A stretch of DNA of 49,701 nt from SZAS-79 sp038211455 (GTDB lineage Bacteria > Pseudomonadota > Gammaproteobacteria > Burkholderiales > SG8-39), in contig JBBQVP010000009.1 in assembly GCA_038211455.1 (NCBI GenBank), positions 1 through 49,701 of the forward strand. The letters run 5' to 3'. The translations under genes and the position numbers were made by a program. This document shows, in pieces, positions 39,233-47,709 of the stretch. How positions within the stretch are numbered: the first letter of the stretch is position 1; the number at the start of each line of letters is the position of its first letter. Under the pieces are notes generated by a model, which saw nothing but the letters and a program-made list of their open reading frames with translations, was not told the origin of the DNA and searched no databases.

Positions 39233-40611
39233 GCCGCGATCTCCGCTGCGCTGCGCACGCTGAAGCCGGGCGCGAGGTCTTCGGGTAGCATCAGGTAGGA
39301 CTGCGTGCGGATGCGCTGCGTGGTGCGCCAGCGCACACCACCGCCGCCCGCGGGCCCGCAGCAGTACAGGGCCAGCGCTTCGCGCGCGGCCTGGTCCGCG
39401 TCGTCCTGGGTGCGTGCCGATACTGCGAGACGCACACGCACATCCAGCGTCTGCGCGTCGACCCGGGCGCGCCACAGCGCGCCGCCATCGCCATCGTGCA
39501 CGCTCGCCACGCCGACCAGGTCGACGCGTGCTTCGACTGCGAGCTTGCGGATCTTCAGGCGCTCGAGCAGCACGTCGGCCGCGATGCGCGCGCGCGCGAG
39601 GCAGTTGGGTCCCGCATACGAGATTTCGCCTTCGCCCAGCCAGCCGCCGTCGAAGCACACGGTCGCCTTGATTTTCGCGGGCGCAGGCTTGCCGCGGATG
39701 CCGCGCACTTCGACGCGGTCCTTGCCGGCCTCGTGGACCGTGACGCCGCTGAAGTCGAGCGTCACGTCGGGCGTGATGTAGTGCGACGGATCGTGGATTT
39801 CGTAGAGCAGCTGTTCCTTCACCACCTGCGCGTTGACCACGCCGCCGGTGCGCGCGGCCTTGGTGACGAACACGCGGCCAGAGGAATCAACCTCCGCGAT
39901 CGGGAACCCGATATTGGCGGGATCGGGAATGTCCTTGAAGCCCGGATCGTAGTAATACCCGCCGGTGACCTGCGCGCCGCATTCGAGGAGGTGGCCGGTG
40001 GTTGCGCCGATGGCGAGGCGCGCCCAGTCATCCCAGGCCCAGCCGAAATGGTGGACGAGCGGGGCGAGGGCAAGGCAGGGGTCGCCGGTCCGGCCGGTGA
40101 CCACGACCTGTGCGCCGGCCTCAAGCGCCCCGACGATCGGCTGCGCAGAAATGTAAGCATTGGCCGAGACGACCTCGCCGCCGCCCATGTCGAGGCCCGT
40201 ATCAGCCTCGTAGACCTCGTGTGTTTCAAGGTTCAGGCGGTCGCGCACGTCGTCGCCGTGGACCACGCCGATGCGCAGCTGCGGAAGGCCGAGTCGCTGC
40301 GCGAGCTTCGCGATGACGCGCGCGGCGCCAGGCGGATTGGCCGCGCCGAAATTCCCGATGATCGGGATGTTGTTCCTCGCGCACTTGACGAGCACCGGCT
40401 CGAGCAGGCGCTCGAGCATCGGCTCGTAACCGCGCTGGGGGTCACGGCGTTTTTCGAGCTGTGCCAGCGCGACCGTGCGTTCGCCCAGCGTTTCGAAAAA
40501 TATTGCGCCCGGCCCGCCGAGTTCGATCAGCGTGTCGACCACCGGTTCCGCTGCATCCACGCGATCCCCGGAAAAGCCGGCGCAGTTGCCTACCCTGAAT
40601 ACATCAGCCAC
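39229..40611 (-). CDS. AtuA family protein (DUF1446)
   Basis: A 460-residue protein of the acyclic terpene utilization AtuA family. Recognisable parts are NCAGFSGDRVDAAEPVVD at the start, IPIIGNFGAANPPGAARV near 83-100 and VVTGRTGDPCLALAPLVHHFGW near 168-190. It starts at GTG. AtuA is needed for citronellol/geraniol catabolism in Pseudomonas, but no other atu genes (geranyl-CoA carboxylase and relatives) occur here, so its role in this organism is open. It follows the enolase-like gene by 75 bases. Confidence 0.85.
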   Translation of the reverse strand: MADVFRVGNCAGFSGDRVDAAEPVVDTLIELGGPGAIFFETLGERTVALAQLEKRRDPQRGYEPMLERLLEPVLVKCARNNIPIIGNFGAANPPGAARVIAKLAQRLGLPQLRIGVVHGDDVRDRLNLETHEVYEADTGLDMGGGEVVSANAYISAQPIVGALEAGAQVVVTGRTGDPCLALAPLVHHFGWAWDDWARLAIGATTGHLLECGAQVTGGYYYDPGFKDIPDPANIGFPIAEVDSSGRVFVTKAARTGGVVNAQVVKEQLLYEIHDPSHYITPDVTLDFSGVTVHEAGKDRVEVRGIRGKPAPAKIKATVCFDGGWLGEGEISYAGPNCLARARIAADVLLERLKIRKLAVEARVDLVGVASVHDGDGGALWRARVDAQTLDVRVRLAVSARTQDDADQAAREALALYCCGPAGGGGVRWRTTQRIRTQSYLMLPEDLAPGFSVRSAAEIAA

Positions 40612-40686
40612 CGTGCGTCCTCGATAACGTGATCGTTGCGCAGGAGTTTACGCGCAACCCACCGCGCCCCTGCGCAGGCCGGTCAT

Positions 40687-41970
40687 CTACTTCGGTCGTC
40701 TGAACAGGCGTCCCGCGGGGAACGGCTGGGCCCGCGAGCCCAGTGCCTCTTCGACGCGCAGGGCCTCATTCCATTTTGCCATGCGCTCCGAGCGGGAAAA
40801 GCTGCCCACTTTCAGTTGCGGTACGCCCCAGCCGACGGCGAGGTGGACGATCGACACGTCTTCAGTCTCGCCGGAACGGGCCGAGACGATGGCGCCGTAG
40901 CCGGCTGCCTTTGCCGCCTCGACCGCAGCGAGGGCCTCGCTGACGGTGCCGATCTGGTTGGGCTTGATCAGCACGGTATTGCAGGCGCCCGCCGCCGCTG
41001 CTGCGGCGATGCGTGCCGCGTCGGTAACAAAGTAGTCGTCGCCCACGATCTGGATTCGATGCCCGACGCGCTTGGTGAACGCGCGCATGGCCTCGTGGTC
41101 GGTTTCGGCAAAAGGGTCTTCGATCGAGACGATCGGGTAGGCGTCCACCCAGCGCTCCAGCATGACGCCGAACTGCTCTGCCGACAGGGTGCGATTCTCC
41201 AGCGCCAGCACATAGCGGCCTGCCTGCTGCAACTGGGTGGCGGCGATGTCCAGCGCAATGGCGACATCTGCGCCGGGTTTGAAGCCGGCGTCCTCGATCG
41301 CCCGCACGAGTTCCGCGAGGCCTTCCTCATTCGACTTGAATGATGGCCAGTAGCCGCCTTCGTCGGCGACGCCTTGCAGCGCGCCTTTTTTGGCCAGGCG
41401 CGCGCCGGCCGCGTAGTAGACCTCTGCGGTGAATTCGAGCGCTTCGGAAAAACTCCCTGCGCCGGGGCAGACCACCATGAAGTCCTGCAGGTCGACCCGT
41501 CCGCGCGCGTGCGCGCCACCGCCGAAGATCTGGATTTCCGGCACCGGCAGCGCAACGCGCCGTTCACCCGCCAGGTGTTTCCAGAGCGGAACGCCGGCGT
41601 CCGCCGCTGCGGCGTGCAGGCAGGCGAGCGACACTGCGACGATTGCGTTGCCGCCGAGCTTCGATTTGTCGGTTGTGCCGTCGAGCCGGATCATCGTCGC
41701 GTCGATGCCGGCCTGGTCTTGCGCGTCCATGCCGCGGAGCGCGGTCGCGATCGGGCCCGAAACGTTGCGCACGGCCTGAAGCACGTCGAGGCCGCGCAGC
41801 GCGGTTCCGCCGTCGCGCAGTTCACGCGCCTCGCCACTGCCGGTGGATGCGCCTGCCGGCGTGATCGCGCGCCCCGTGACACCCGTTTCGAGCGTTACTT
41901 CGGCTTCGACCGTGGGCTTGCCGCGGGAATCCCAGACGCGTCGCGCATGCACGCTGCGAATCGCGCTCAT
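40687..41970 (-). CDS. Divergent enolase paralog
   Basis: A 427-residue protein of the enolase family, full length and colinear with phosphopyruvate hydratase. It keeps the Ser loop (GASTG, 40-44), GGAH (H154), E204 in ADEGG, metal ligands D241, E284 and D311, the catalytic lysine K336 in IKPNQIGT, and K387. It departs where yeast enolase has H373 (here A364 in VSARSGETED) and E168 (here D163 in LQDFMVV), and DSRGN is DSRGK. The loss of a phosphate/active-site histidine and shortening of an acidic catalytic residue suggest altered chemistry or substrate. The main glycolytic enolase is probably elsewhere. The start codon lies in a 20-bp tandem repeat. Confidence 0.85.
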   Translation of the reverse strand: MSAIRSVHARRVWDSRGKPTVEAEVTLETGVTGRAITPAGASTGSGEARELRDGGTALRGLDVLQAVRNVSGPIATALRGMDAQDQAGIDATMIRLDGTTDKSKLGGNAIVAVSLACLHAAAADAGVPLWKHLAGERRVALPVPEIQIFGGGAHARGRVDLQDFMVVCPGAGSFSEALEFTAEVYYAAGARLAKKGALQGVADEGGYWPSFKSNEEGLAELVRAIEDAGFKPGADVAIALDIAATQLQQAGRYVLALENRTLSAEQFGVMLERWVDAYPIVSIEDPFAETDHEAMRAFTKRVGHRIQIVGDDYFVTDAARIAAAAAAGACNTVLIKPNQIGTVSEALAAVEAAKAAGYGAIVSARSGETEDVSIVHLAVGWGVPQLKVGSFSRSERMAKWNEALRVEEALGSRAQPFPAGRLFRRPK

Positions 41971-42011
41971 TGAATCGCGCTCGCGCTCATTGAATCGCGC
42001 TCGCGCTCATT
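41964..42011. repeat. 20-bp tandem repeat covering the enolase-like gene start
   Basis: A 20-bp unit is present at 41964-41983 and 41984-42003 and starts again at 42004. On the minus strand each unit carries ATGAGCGCG, so three start-codon-like sites occur in a row. The two upstream copies each give only a seven-codon frame (MSASAIQ) and the third is the gene start. The first copy overlaps the kinase gene's stop codon. Confidence 0.85.
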
Positions 42012-43077
42012 TCGGCACTGCCTCGTTCCAGGCAAGCCGGACCTGCGCAAGGCGCCGCACCGGGTTGCGCAACAGGCGGATTGCCGTTTCGCGCACGAGT
42101 GCTTTGTCCCCGTCCCGGGTCAGGTATTCGACCGGCGATTTCCCATCCACGCGCGCAAGCAGCAGGCCGGGAAGCAGTTCTGCGGCGCGCGCTTCGGTCG
42201 CTTCGCGTGCCTCCCAGTCCACGCCCTCAAGATAGGCGTCCGTGAACGCCGTGAAGCATGCGAGGAAGCCCTCGCGCGCCGGCGGCACCCAGAGGCACTT
42301 CAGGAGCAGGTGGTTCAGGCAGAACGAAAGATCAAACGCCGGGTCGCCGTACCAGGCGCACTCTGCGTCGAGGAACACGGGGCCGTGCGGGCCGACAAGG
42401 ATGTTCTTCGGGCTGACGTCGCCGTGCACGAGCACGCGCCGGTGGCCGGCAGTGATCTGTGCCAGTTCGCCCAGGCGTGCAGCGAGGCCGGGATGCGCGC
42501 GCCCGGTGGCAAGCAGATAGGGCTCCAGCCGGATGGCGTGAAAGCTGGCGTCGGTGGAAAATTGCGCCGCGACGTCCTTGCGACCGGCGGTCTGTGCATG
42601 GATGCGCGCAAGCGCGCGTCCGGTGCACGCGGCAAACCCGGCATCTGCGCGGCCTGCGGCGAGTTCCCCCTTCCAGAGCGGGTGCGATGCCGGGTCGAGG
42701 TAAGCCATGGCGAAGAATCCCTCGTCGCCGCCGGCCAGCACCCGGGGGGCGCTCCCTGGGGCGATGCGGTCTGCCGCTTCCATCCACAGCCGCTCGTAGC
42801 GATTGCGCTCCACCGGCGCCTCCCAGACCTGCTTCACGCGCAGCCGCGGCAGCGCGCGCTTGACGCAGACCGTTCCGCGCAGGAGCCCCACCTTCCAGAT
42901 GTCCGAGGACACACCGCCGGTCAGCGGCTCTGCCGGCGGCGTTTCGCTTTCGCCCGCGAGCCCCGCCGAACGCAGGAAGGCGAGGATCGGTGCGAACTCC
43001 GGGGACTGCGCATGCCCCGCGTCATTGGCGCCGGCCTGTGACGCAGCTTGCGCGGTGTGTCCTTCTGCGGCAATCAA
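42007..43077 (-). CDS. Aminoglycoside phosphotransferase/choline kinase-fold protein
   Basis: A protein of about 356 residues with the APH kinase-like fold. The catalytic loop is VLVHGDVSPKNILVG (Brenner-type HGDxxxxN) and the metal-binding segment FLDAECAWYGDPAFDL. The glycine-rich N-lobe is LTGGVSSDIWKVGL. The start is a TTG at 43077 overlapping the pdxH stop (TTGA); no better start exists before the N-lobe. Such proteins phosphorylate small alcohols or sugars. It precedes the divergent enolase, so a phosphorylated substrate shared by both is possible. Confidence 0.8.
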   Translation of the reverse strand: MIAAEGHTAQAASQAGANDAGHAQSPEFAPILAFLRSAGLAGESETPPAEPLTGGVSSDIWKVGLLRGTVCVKRALPRLRVKQVWEAPVERNRYERLWMEAADRIAPGSAPRVLAGGDEGFFAMAYLDPASHPLWKGELAAGRADAGFAACTGRALARIHAQTAGRKDVAAQFSTDASFHAIRLEPYLLATGRAHPGLAARLGELAQITAGHRRVLVHGDVSPKNILVGPHGPVFLDAECAWYGDPAFDLSFCLNHLLLKCLWVPPAREGFLACFTAFTDAYLEGVDWEAREATEARAAELLPGLLLARVDGKSPVEYLTRDGDKALVRETAIRLLRNPVRRLAQVRLAWNEAVPK

Positions 43078-43706
43078 GGCGCGAGGCGTCCGCGGGCCCA
43101 GGTGTCGCCGCTGCGGACGTAGCGCAGGCGATCGTGCAGCCGGTTGGGCCGCCCCTGCCAGAACTCGATCGATTCGGGAATCAGCCGGTACCCACCCCAA
43201 TGGGGGGGGCAGGGGGGATTGTCGCCGTGGCGCTCTTGCATGAGGACCAGTTGATCTTCCAGGGCCTTGCGGCCCTCTACAGGACTGCTCTGTGCTGATG
43301 CCCATGCCGAGTGGCGGCTGCCCAGCGGACGCACGGCGAAATACGCCGCGGACTCCTCTGCGCTCACCTTCCCGACTCTGCCGGAGACTCTCACCTGCCG
43401 CTCTATTTCGACCCAGAAGAACACCAGGCACGCTTGCGGGTTTGCAGCAAGCTGACGGCCCTTTGCGCTGTCGTAGTTCGTGTAGAACACGAATCCGCCG
43501 TTCTCGATGCCCTTGAGCAGCACGATGCGCGCGTCGGGTTTTCCTTCCGGCGTCACCGTGGCGAGGGTCATCGCGTTGGACATGGGCAACTCGTGCTTGA
43601 GCGCATCGTCCATCCAGTGCTGGAACTGCTCCAGGGGGTCGCGCGCGGCATCGGCTTCGGCCAGTCCGGAGTACATGTATTCCTTGCGAATGTCGGCGAG
43701 ATTCAT
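43074..43706 (-). CDS. pdxH: Pyridoxamine 5'-phosphate oxidase
   Basis: A 210-residue FMN enzyme that oxidises pyridoxamine or pyridoxine phosphate to pyridoxal phosphate. Family segments are NAMTLATVTPEGKPDARIVLLKG split across residues 44-66, GGFVFYTNYDSAKGRQL near 69-85, FFWVEIERQVRVSG near 95-108 and the C-terminal FWQGRPNRLHDR...RLAP signature. Length matches the family. It begins the minus-strand cluster and overlaps the kinase gene. Confident assignment. Confidence 0.93.
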   Translation of the reverse strand: MNLADIRKEYMYSGLAEADAARDPLEQFQHWMDDALKHELPMSNAMTLATVTPEGKPDARIVLLKGIENGGFVFYTNYDSAKGRQLAANPQACLVFFWVEIERQVRVSGRVGKVSAEESAAYFAVRPLGSRHSAWASAQSSPVEGRKALEDQLVLMQERHGDNPPCPPHWGGYRLIPESIEFWQGRPNRLHDRLRYVRSGDTWARGRLAP

Positions 43707-44019
43707 GGGGTTGTCTTCGCAGTTGGTGTTCGGGGGAAAATTGCCGGGTGCGTCTGCAGTTCTCGTGCAGCATGATTTTACCTCTGCGCGTGATCCCCGG
43801 TTGCGAGCGGCACGCGGTAGCACGCCGGTCGGCAGCGGCCGCGTGCAAGTCCTCTGCCGTTCTGCGGCAAGGTGCGCATTTTTCCTCTGAAAAGCGTTGA
43901 CACGCAGAGGGAGATTCGGCATCTTGTCGTCTCCGCAGCAGTAGAGCGGCAGAGATTTACAGCTGGTACCGCACACAAGGGAATTCCGCAACACCCAACG
44001 TTCAGAGGAGAAACACACG
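43707..44019. other. Divergent intergenic region between pdxH and the SWIB gene
   Basis: No gene is supported in these 313 bases. A -35-like TTGACA at 43897-43902 is followed after 17 bases by CATCTT (43920-43925), a weak -10, which could drive the SWIB gene with a leader of about 90 bases. AGAGGAG stands 10 bases before the SWIB ATG. I saw no riboswitch-like fold that I could name. Confidence 0.4.
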
Positions 44020-44334
44020 ATGGCTATCGCCAAGAAGAAAGCAGCCAAGAAGCCCGCAGCAAAGAAGAAGGTCGCTGCCAAGCGCAAGCCGAATGCAGCA
44101 TTCATGAAGCCGATGACCCCGAGCGCACTGCTCGGCGCAGTGATCGGTGCCGGCCCGATGCCGCGCACGGAAGTCACCAAGAAGATCTGGGTCTACATCA
44201 AGAAGCACAACCTCCAGGACAAGAAGAACCGCCGCATGATCAACGCCGACGACAAGCTCAAGCCGATTTTTGGTGGCAAGGCGCAGGTCTCGATGTTCGA
44301 CATGACCAAGATGGTCAGCAAGCACCTCAAGTAG
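44020..44334 (+). CDS. SWIB/MDM2-domain protein with Lys/Ala-rich tail
   Basis: A 104-residue protein. Residues 1-25 are a histone H1-like tail (AKKKAAKKPAAKKKVAAKRK) and about 27-104 a SWIB domain (FMKPMTPSALLGAVIGAGP, then WVYIKKHNLQDKKNRRMINAD and the closing FDMTKMVSKHL). Such small SWIB proteins are common in betaproteobacteria and chlamydiae and probably bind DNA or modulate topology. A good ribosome-binding site (GAGGAG) precedes it, suggesting strong expression. Confidence 0.9.
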   Translation: MAIAKKKAAKKPAAKKKVAAKRKPNAAFMKPMTPSALLGAVIGAGPMPRTEVTKKIWVYIKKHNLQDKKNRRMINADDKLKPIFGGKAQVSMFDMTKMVSKHLK

Positions 44335-44344
44335 TTCCCTTCAG

Positions 44345-44374
44345 GCTGCCTGCGGCCCCCGGGTCGCAGGCAGC
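44345..44374 (+). terminator. Hairpin terminator candidate after the SWIB gene
   Basis: GCTGCCTGCG and CGCAGGCAGC form a perfect 10-bp stem with a 10-base loop, 10 bases after the stop codon. There is no T tract, so termination would be factor-assisted or the hairpin may protect the mRNA end. It also lies between converging transcripts. Confidence 0.6.
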
Positions 44375-44506
44375 TCGTCGCCCCGCGCATCGCAGCGCGG
44401 CCTTCTCGCGACACTCTCGCTACTTGCGATTCGATTTACCTTGCCGGCAGGGACAGGCCGCCCGGCGTCATTGTGATCCCCGCTATCGCGATTCCCGTCC
44501 CGGTCA

Positions 44507-45520
44507 TCATCCCGCCCGGTGATAGGCGGTCACGCGCTCCACTTCGTTTTTAGAGCCCAGCACCACCGCGATGCGCTGGTGCAGGCCCTCGGGTTGCACC
44601 TCGAGCAGGCGCGTGTGCCCGTCCGTTGCAGCCCCGCCAGCCTGTTCGACGATGAACGACATCGGGTTCGCCTCGTACATGAGGCGCAAGCGCCCGGCCT
44701 TGTTCTTCGCGTCGCGTGGATACATGAAGATCCCGCCGCGCGTCAGGATGCGGTAGACGTCGGCCACCATCGAGGCGACCCAGCGCATGTTGAAATCCTT
44801 GCCGCGCACGCCGGTCTTTCCGGCGAGGCACTCGTCGATGTAGCGCTTCACCGGCGCTTCCCAGTGGCGCACGTTGGACATGTTGATCGCGAACTCCTGC
44901 GTGTCTTCGGGAATCCGGATGTCGGGGTGGGTCAGGACGAACGAACCCATCTCGCGGTCCAGCGTAAAGCCATGCGCACCGTCGCCGACGGTAAGCACCA
45001 GCATGGTAGTGGGGCCGTACACCGCGAATCCCGCCGCGACCAGCTTCGTGCCGGGCTGCAGGAATGCCTTTTCGTCGGGCTCGCAGTAGCCGTCCCCGGC
45101 GCTTGCCTTCGGACAGCGCAGCACCGAAAAGATCGTGCCTACTGAAACATTGACGTCGATGTTGGACGAACCATCCAGCGGGTCGAACAGCAGCAGGTAT
45201 TCGCCTTTCGGGAAATGCGTGGGGATCGGGTGCGGGTTCTCCATCTCTTCGGAGGCGAGCGCCGCGAGGTTGCCGCCCCATTCGTTGGCCTCGAGCAGGA
45301 TCTCGTTGGACAGCACGTCGAGCTTCTTCTGCGCTTCGCCCTGGATGTTGTCGGTACCGGCCGAGCCGTGGTGGCCGCCCAGCGCGCCCTTGGTCACGGC
45401 ATTGCTGATCGCCTTGCAGGCGCGCGCCACGGTTTCGATCAACAGGCGCAGGTCGGGGTTGATCAACTGCCTGTCGCGCTGTCGCTCAATCAGGAAGCGG
45501 GTAAGTGTGATCCGGCTCAT
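44507..45520 (-). CDS. fbp: Fructose-1,6-bisphosphatase, class I
   Basis: A 337-residue enzyme that hydrolyses fructose 1,6-bisphosphate in gluconeogenesis or the Calvin cycle. The metal-binding signature LLFDPLDGSSNIDVN is near residues 109-123, with further family segments EEMENPHPIP and GGIFMYPRDAKNKAGRLRLM, and the C-terminal EANPMSFIVEQAGG. The ATG at 45520 matches the family's N-terminus (TLTRFLIE). It is divergent from the TauD-like gene. Confidence 0.94.
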   Translation of the reverse strand: MSRITLTRFLIERQRDRQLINPDLRLLIETVARACKAISNAVTKGALGGHHGSAGTDNIQGEAQKKLDVLSNEILLEANEWGGNLAALASEEMENPHPIPTHFPKGEYLLLFDPLDGSSNIDVNVSVGTIFSVLRCPKASAGDGYCEPDEKAFLQPGTKLVAAGFAVYGPTTMLVLTVGDGAHGFTLDREMGSFVLTHPDIRIPEDTQEFAINMSNVRHWEAPVKRYIDECLAGKTGVRGKDFNMRWVASMVADVYRILTRGGIFMYPRDAKNKAGRLRLMYEANPMSFIVEQAGGAATDGHTRLLEVQPEGLHQRIAVVLGSKNEVERVTAYHRAG

Positions 45521-45651
45521 GGGATTGATTCTCGTCTGGTCAGGATGTGCCGCTGCATTGCGCTGGCGTGGCGCGGAATCATCGGCGAGCACATGGCGAG
45601 CGTCAAGTTGGCCGTTTCGCGGCGCGAACTGCAAGGCTGCGCGCGCTTGTC

Positions 45652-45657
45652 TATACT
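45652..45657 (+). promoter_or_regulatory. -10 box close to the TauD-like start codon
   Basis: TATACT ends 9 bases before the ATG at 45667, and no ribosome-binding site lies between. A partial -35, CTGCAA, lies 17 bases upstream. If used, the message would have a leader of zero to three bases. Confidence 0.4.
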
Positions 45658-45666
45658 GGCCGGATC

Positions 45667-46515
45667 ATGACGAGCACACCCTACAGAACGATTGAAATAC
45701 GCCGGCTTGCCGGGACAATCGGGGCCGAGATCCATGGCGTGGATCTGGCGAAACCGACGAGTGCGGAAACGGCCGCCGAGATTCGCCGCGCCTTCCTCGA
45801 GCACCTCGTCGTCTTTTTTCGCGGGCAGGATCTCGACCTCGCGCAGTACATGGCGTTCGCGCGCAGCATGGGTGAGCCGATCGAGTACCCGTTCGTGCAG
45901 GGCCTGCCCGGCCATCCGCAGATCATCGAGGTCAAGAAGCTCGAGCACGAGAAGGCCAATTTCGGCGGCATCTGGCACTCGGATACCGCATACCTGGATG
46001 CGCCGCCCATGGGCAGCATGCTGCTCGCGCGCGAGATTCCTCCGTATGGGGGAGACACGCTGTTCGCAAACCAGTACCTCGCCTGGGAGACGCTGTCCGA
46101 CGGAATGAAGCGGATGCTCGAGGGGATGCAGGCTGTCTTCAGTTCCGCCAAGGCGGATGTGTCGAAGACCCGTGAGGACCGGCTCAAGTCTGACGGGCGC
46201 GAGGGCGCGCGCAAGGAATACGAGGCCGAGCATCCGGTGGTGCGCACCCATCCGGAGACCGGGCGGCGGGCCCTCTACGTGAACGTCGCACACACTGCGC
46301 GCTTCGCTGGTATGACCGAGGACGAGAGCGCGCCGCTGCTGGGCTACCTCTACCAGCACCAGGTGCGGCCGGAGTTCACCTGCAGGTTCGTGTGGCAGCC
46401 AGGATCGATCGCGTTCTGGGACAACCGCTGCGCCCAGCACAACCCGGTCAACGACTACCACGGCTACCGGCGCCTGATGCATCGCATCACGCTCGCAGGC
46501 GAGCGTCCAGCCTGA
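45667..46515 (+). CDS. TauD/TfdA-family 2-oxoglutarate-dependent dioxygenase
   Basis: A 282-residue Fe(II)/2-oxoglutarate dioxygenase. The iron ligands are in WHSDTAY (HxD, near residue 104) and AQHNPVND (distal His, near 258), with the 2-oxoglutarate-binding arginine in HRITLAGERP near the C-terminus. Relatives release sulfite from taurine or cleave aryloxyacetates. The nearest functional neighbours are two transporters on the opposite strand; no sulfonate importer adjoins it, so the substrate stays open. Confidence 0.87.
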   Translation: MTSTPYRTIEIRRLAGTIGAEIHGVDLAKPTSAETAAEIRRAFLEHLVVFFRGQDLDLAQYMAFARSMGEPIEYPFVQGLPGHPQIIEVKKLEHEKANFGGIWHSDTAYLDAPPMGSMLLAREIPPYGGDTLFANQYLAWETLSDGMKRMLEGMQAVFSSAKADVSKTREDRLKSDGREGARKEYEAEHPVVRTHPETGRRALYVNVAHTARFAGMTEDESAPLLGYLYQHQVRPEFTCRFVWQPGSIAFWDNRCAQHNPVNDYHGYRRLMHRITLAGERPA

Positions 46516-46563
46516 CCTGAGCTCGCAGGCGACATGCCGCGCTAGCGGCGCGCGGGTCGCATC

Positions 46564-47706
46564 CTACTTCCGGCGCCTCGCCTTGCGGCCTGCCGCGTAG
46601 CCGCCGGTAAGCAGGCACGCGGCGATTCCCCAGAACACCGGCGTCATGCCCAGCGTGGCACCGAGCGCGCCGAACACCAGCGGCAGCGAAGTGCTGCTGG
46701 TATTGAGCACCATGGTGCGCAGGCCGACGACCTCGCCCTGCCGGCCCGGCGGCGATGCCTCATAGAGCAGCGACATCACCATCGGCTGGGAGCAGCCCAG
46801 ACCAATGCCGAGCATGAACGAAAGCGCCATCAGCAGGGCGACGCTGGTGACGAGCGGAAAGAGCGAGTAAGTGAAGCCCGTGACCAGCAGGGCCACGGCG
46901 ATCACCTGCCACTCCTTCAGGCGGCGCGCGATCGCTGGAAGGAACAGTCGCACGGCGAAAGTCGCCGCGCCGAATGCACCCATGATGATTCCGGTCGTCG
47001 AGGCGGACAGGCCGATCTTGGAACAGTAGATCGGCATGACGAAGGTATACAGGTCCCAACCCATCGAGAGCATGCCGCTGGCGATCAGCACGCCGCGCAG
47101 GCTGCGGTTGCGCACCAGGTCCATCACGCGATTGGCCGCTGGCTCCTTCCTGCGCGCGGCGTGCCGGGTCAGGTTGCCGCGCTGCCAGAATGCCAGCGCC
47201 AGCGCCAGCGCGGCGAAGATTGCGAGCACCAGGAAGGTCCTCACCTCGCCGATCCAGTCGATCGAGAAGCCGGCCACCAGCGGCCCGCTGAACCCCGACA
47301 CCGAAAAGCCCAGCGCCAGGAACGAAAAATGCCTGGCGCGGTCCTCGGGCTTGCCGAACCCGCCGATGAGGTTGTTGGACACCATGTGGGCGACCATGAA
47401 TCCGCAACCGATCACCGTTACCGCGAAGAACAGCGTCGGCAATCCGGGCGCGAGGAACGGCATCAGGATGCCGGACAGCAGCAGCACGCCGCCCCACAGC
47501 ACCGGCACGCGCGGGCCGACCCGGTCAATGAGGCGGCCCGCAGAGATCGACAGCAGCATCGGCAGAAGCGCATACAGCGACATCAGCACGCCGATCGTGA
47601 ACGGCGAGGCCTGCAGCTTCAGCGCGTACAGCGACACGGTCATGCGGCTGGCGGTAAACGCCGCATGCGAGAGGATCGTGAACAGGATGATGTAGCCGAA
47701 GCGCAT
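46564..47706 (-). CDS. Major facilitator superfamily transporter
   Basis: A 380-residue membrane protein with about 12 hydrophobic segments and the MFS loop signature RLIDRVGPRVPVLWGG between segments 2 and 3. It probably exports or imports a small molecule by proton coupling; substrate unknown. It begins 3 bases after the stop of the DMT-family gene and converges with the TauD-like gene, with an inverted repeat GCCGC-GCTA-GCGGC at 46536-46549 between them. Confidence 0.87.
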   Translation of the reverse strand: MRFGYIILFTILSHAAFTASRMTVSLYALKLQASPFTIGVLMSLYALLPMLLSISAGRLIDRVGPRVPVLWGGVLLLSGILMPFLAPGLPTLFFAVTVIGCGFMVAHMVSNNLIGGFGKPEDRARHFSFLALGFSVSGFSGPLVAGFSIDWIGEVRTFLVLAIFAALALALAFWQRGNLTRHAARRKEPAANRVMDLVRNRSLRGVLIASGMLSMGWDLYTFVMPIYCSKIGLSASTTGIIMGAFGAATFAVRLFLPAIARRLKEWQVIAVALLVTGFTYSLFPLVTSVALLMALSFMLGIGLGCSQPMVMSLLYEASPPGRQGEVVGLRTMVLNTSSTSLPLVFGALGATLGMTPVFWGIAACLLTGGYAAGRKARRRK

Positions 47707-47709
47707 GGC

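Noticed and set aside
42007..43848. 613-codon frame suggesting a larger kinase fusion
   Set aside because: The first 257 codons are pdxH read out of frame; the kinase domain starts after the pdxH stop.
43872..44522. 216-codon plus-strand frame overlapping the SWIB gene
   Set aside because: It reads the SWIB gene out of frame and gives a Gln/Arg-rich sequence without motif, whereas the SWIB frame matches a known domain and has a good ribosome-binding site.
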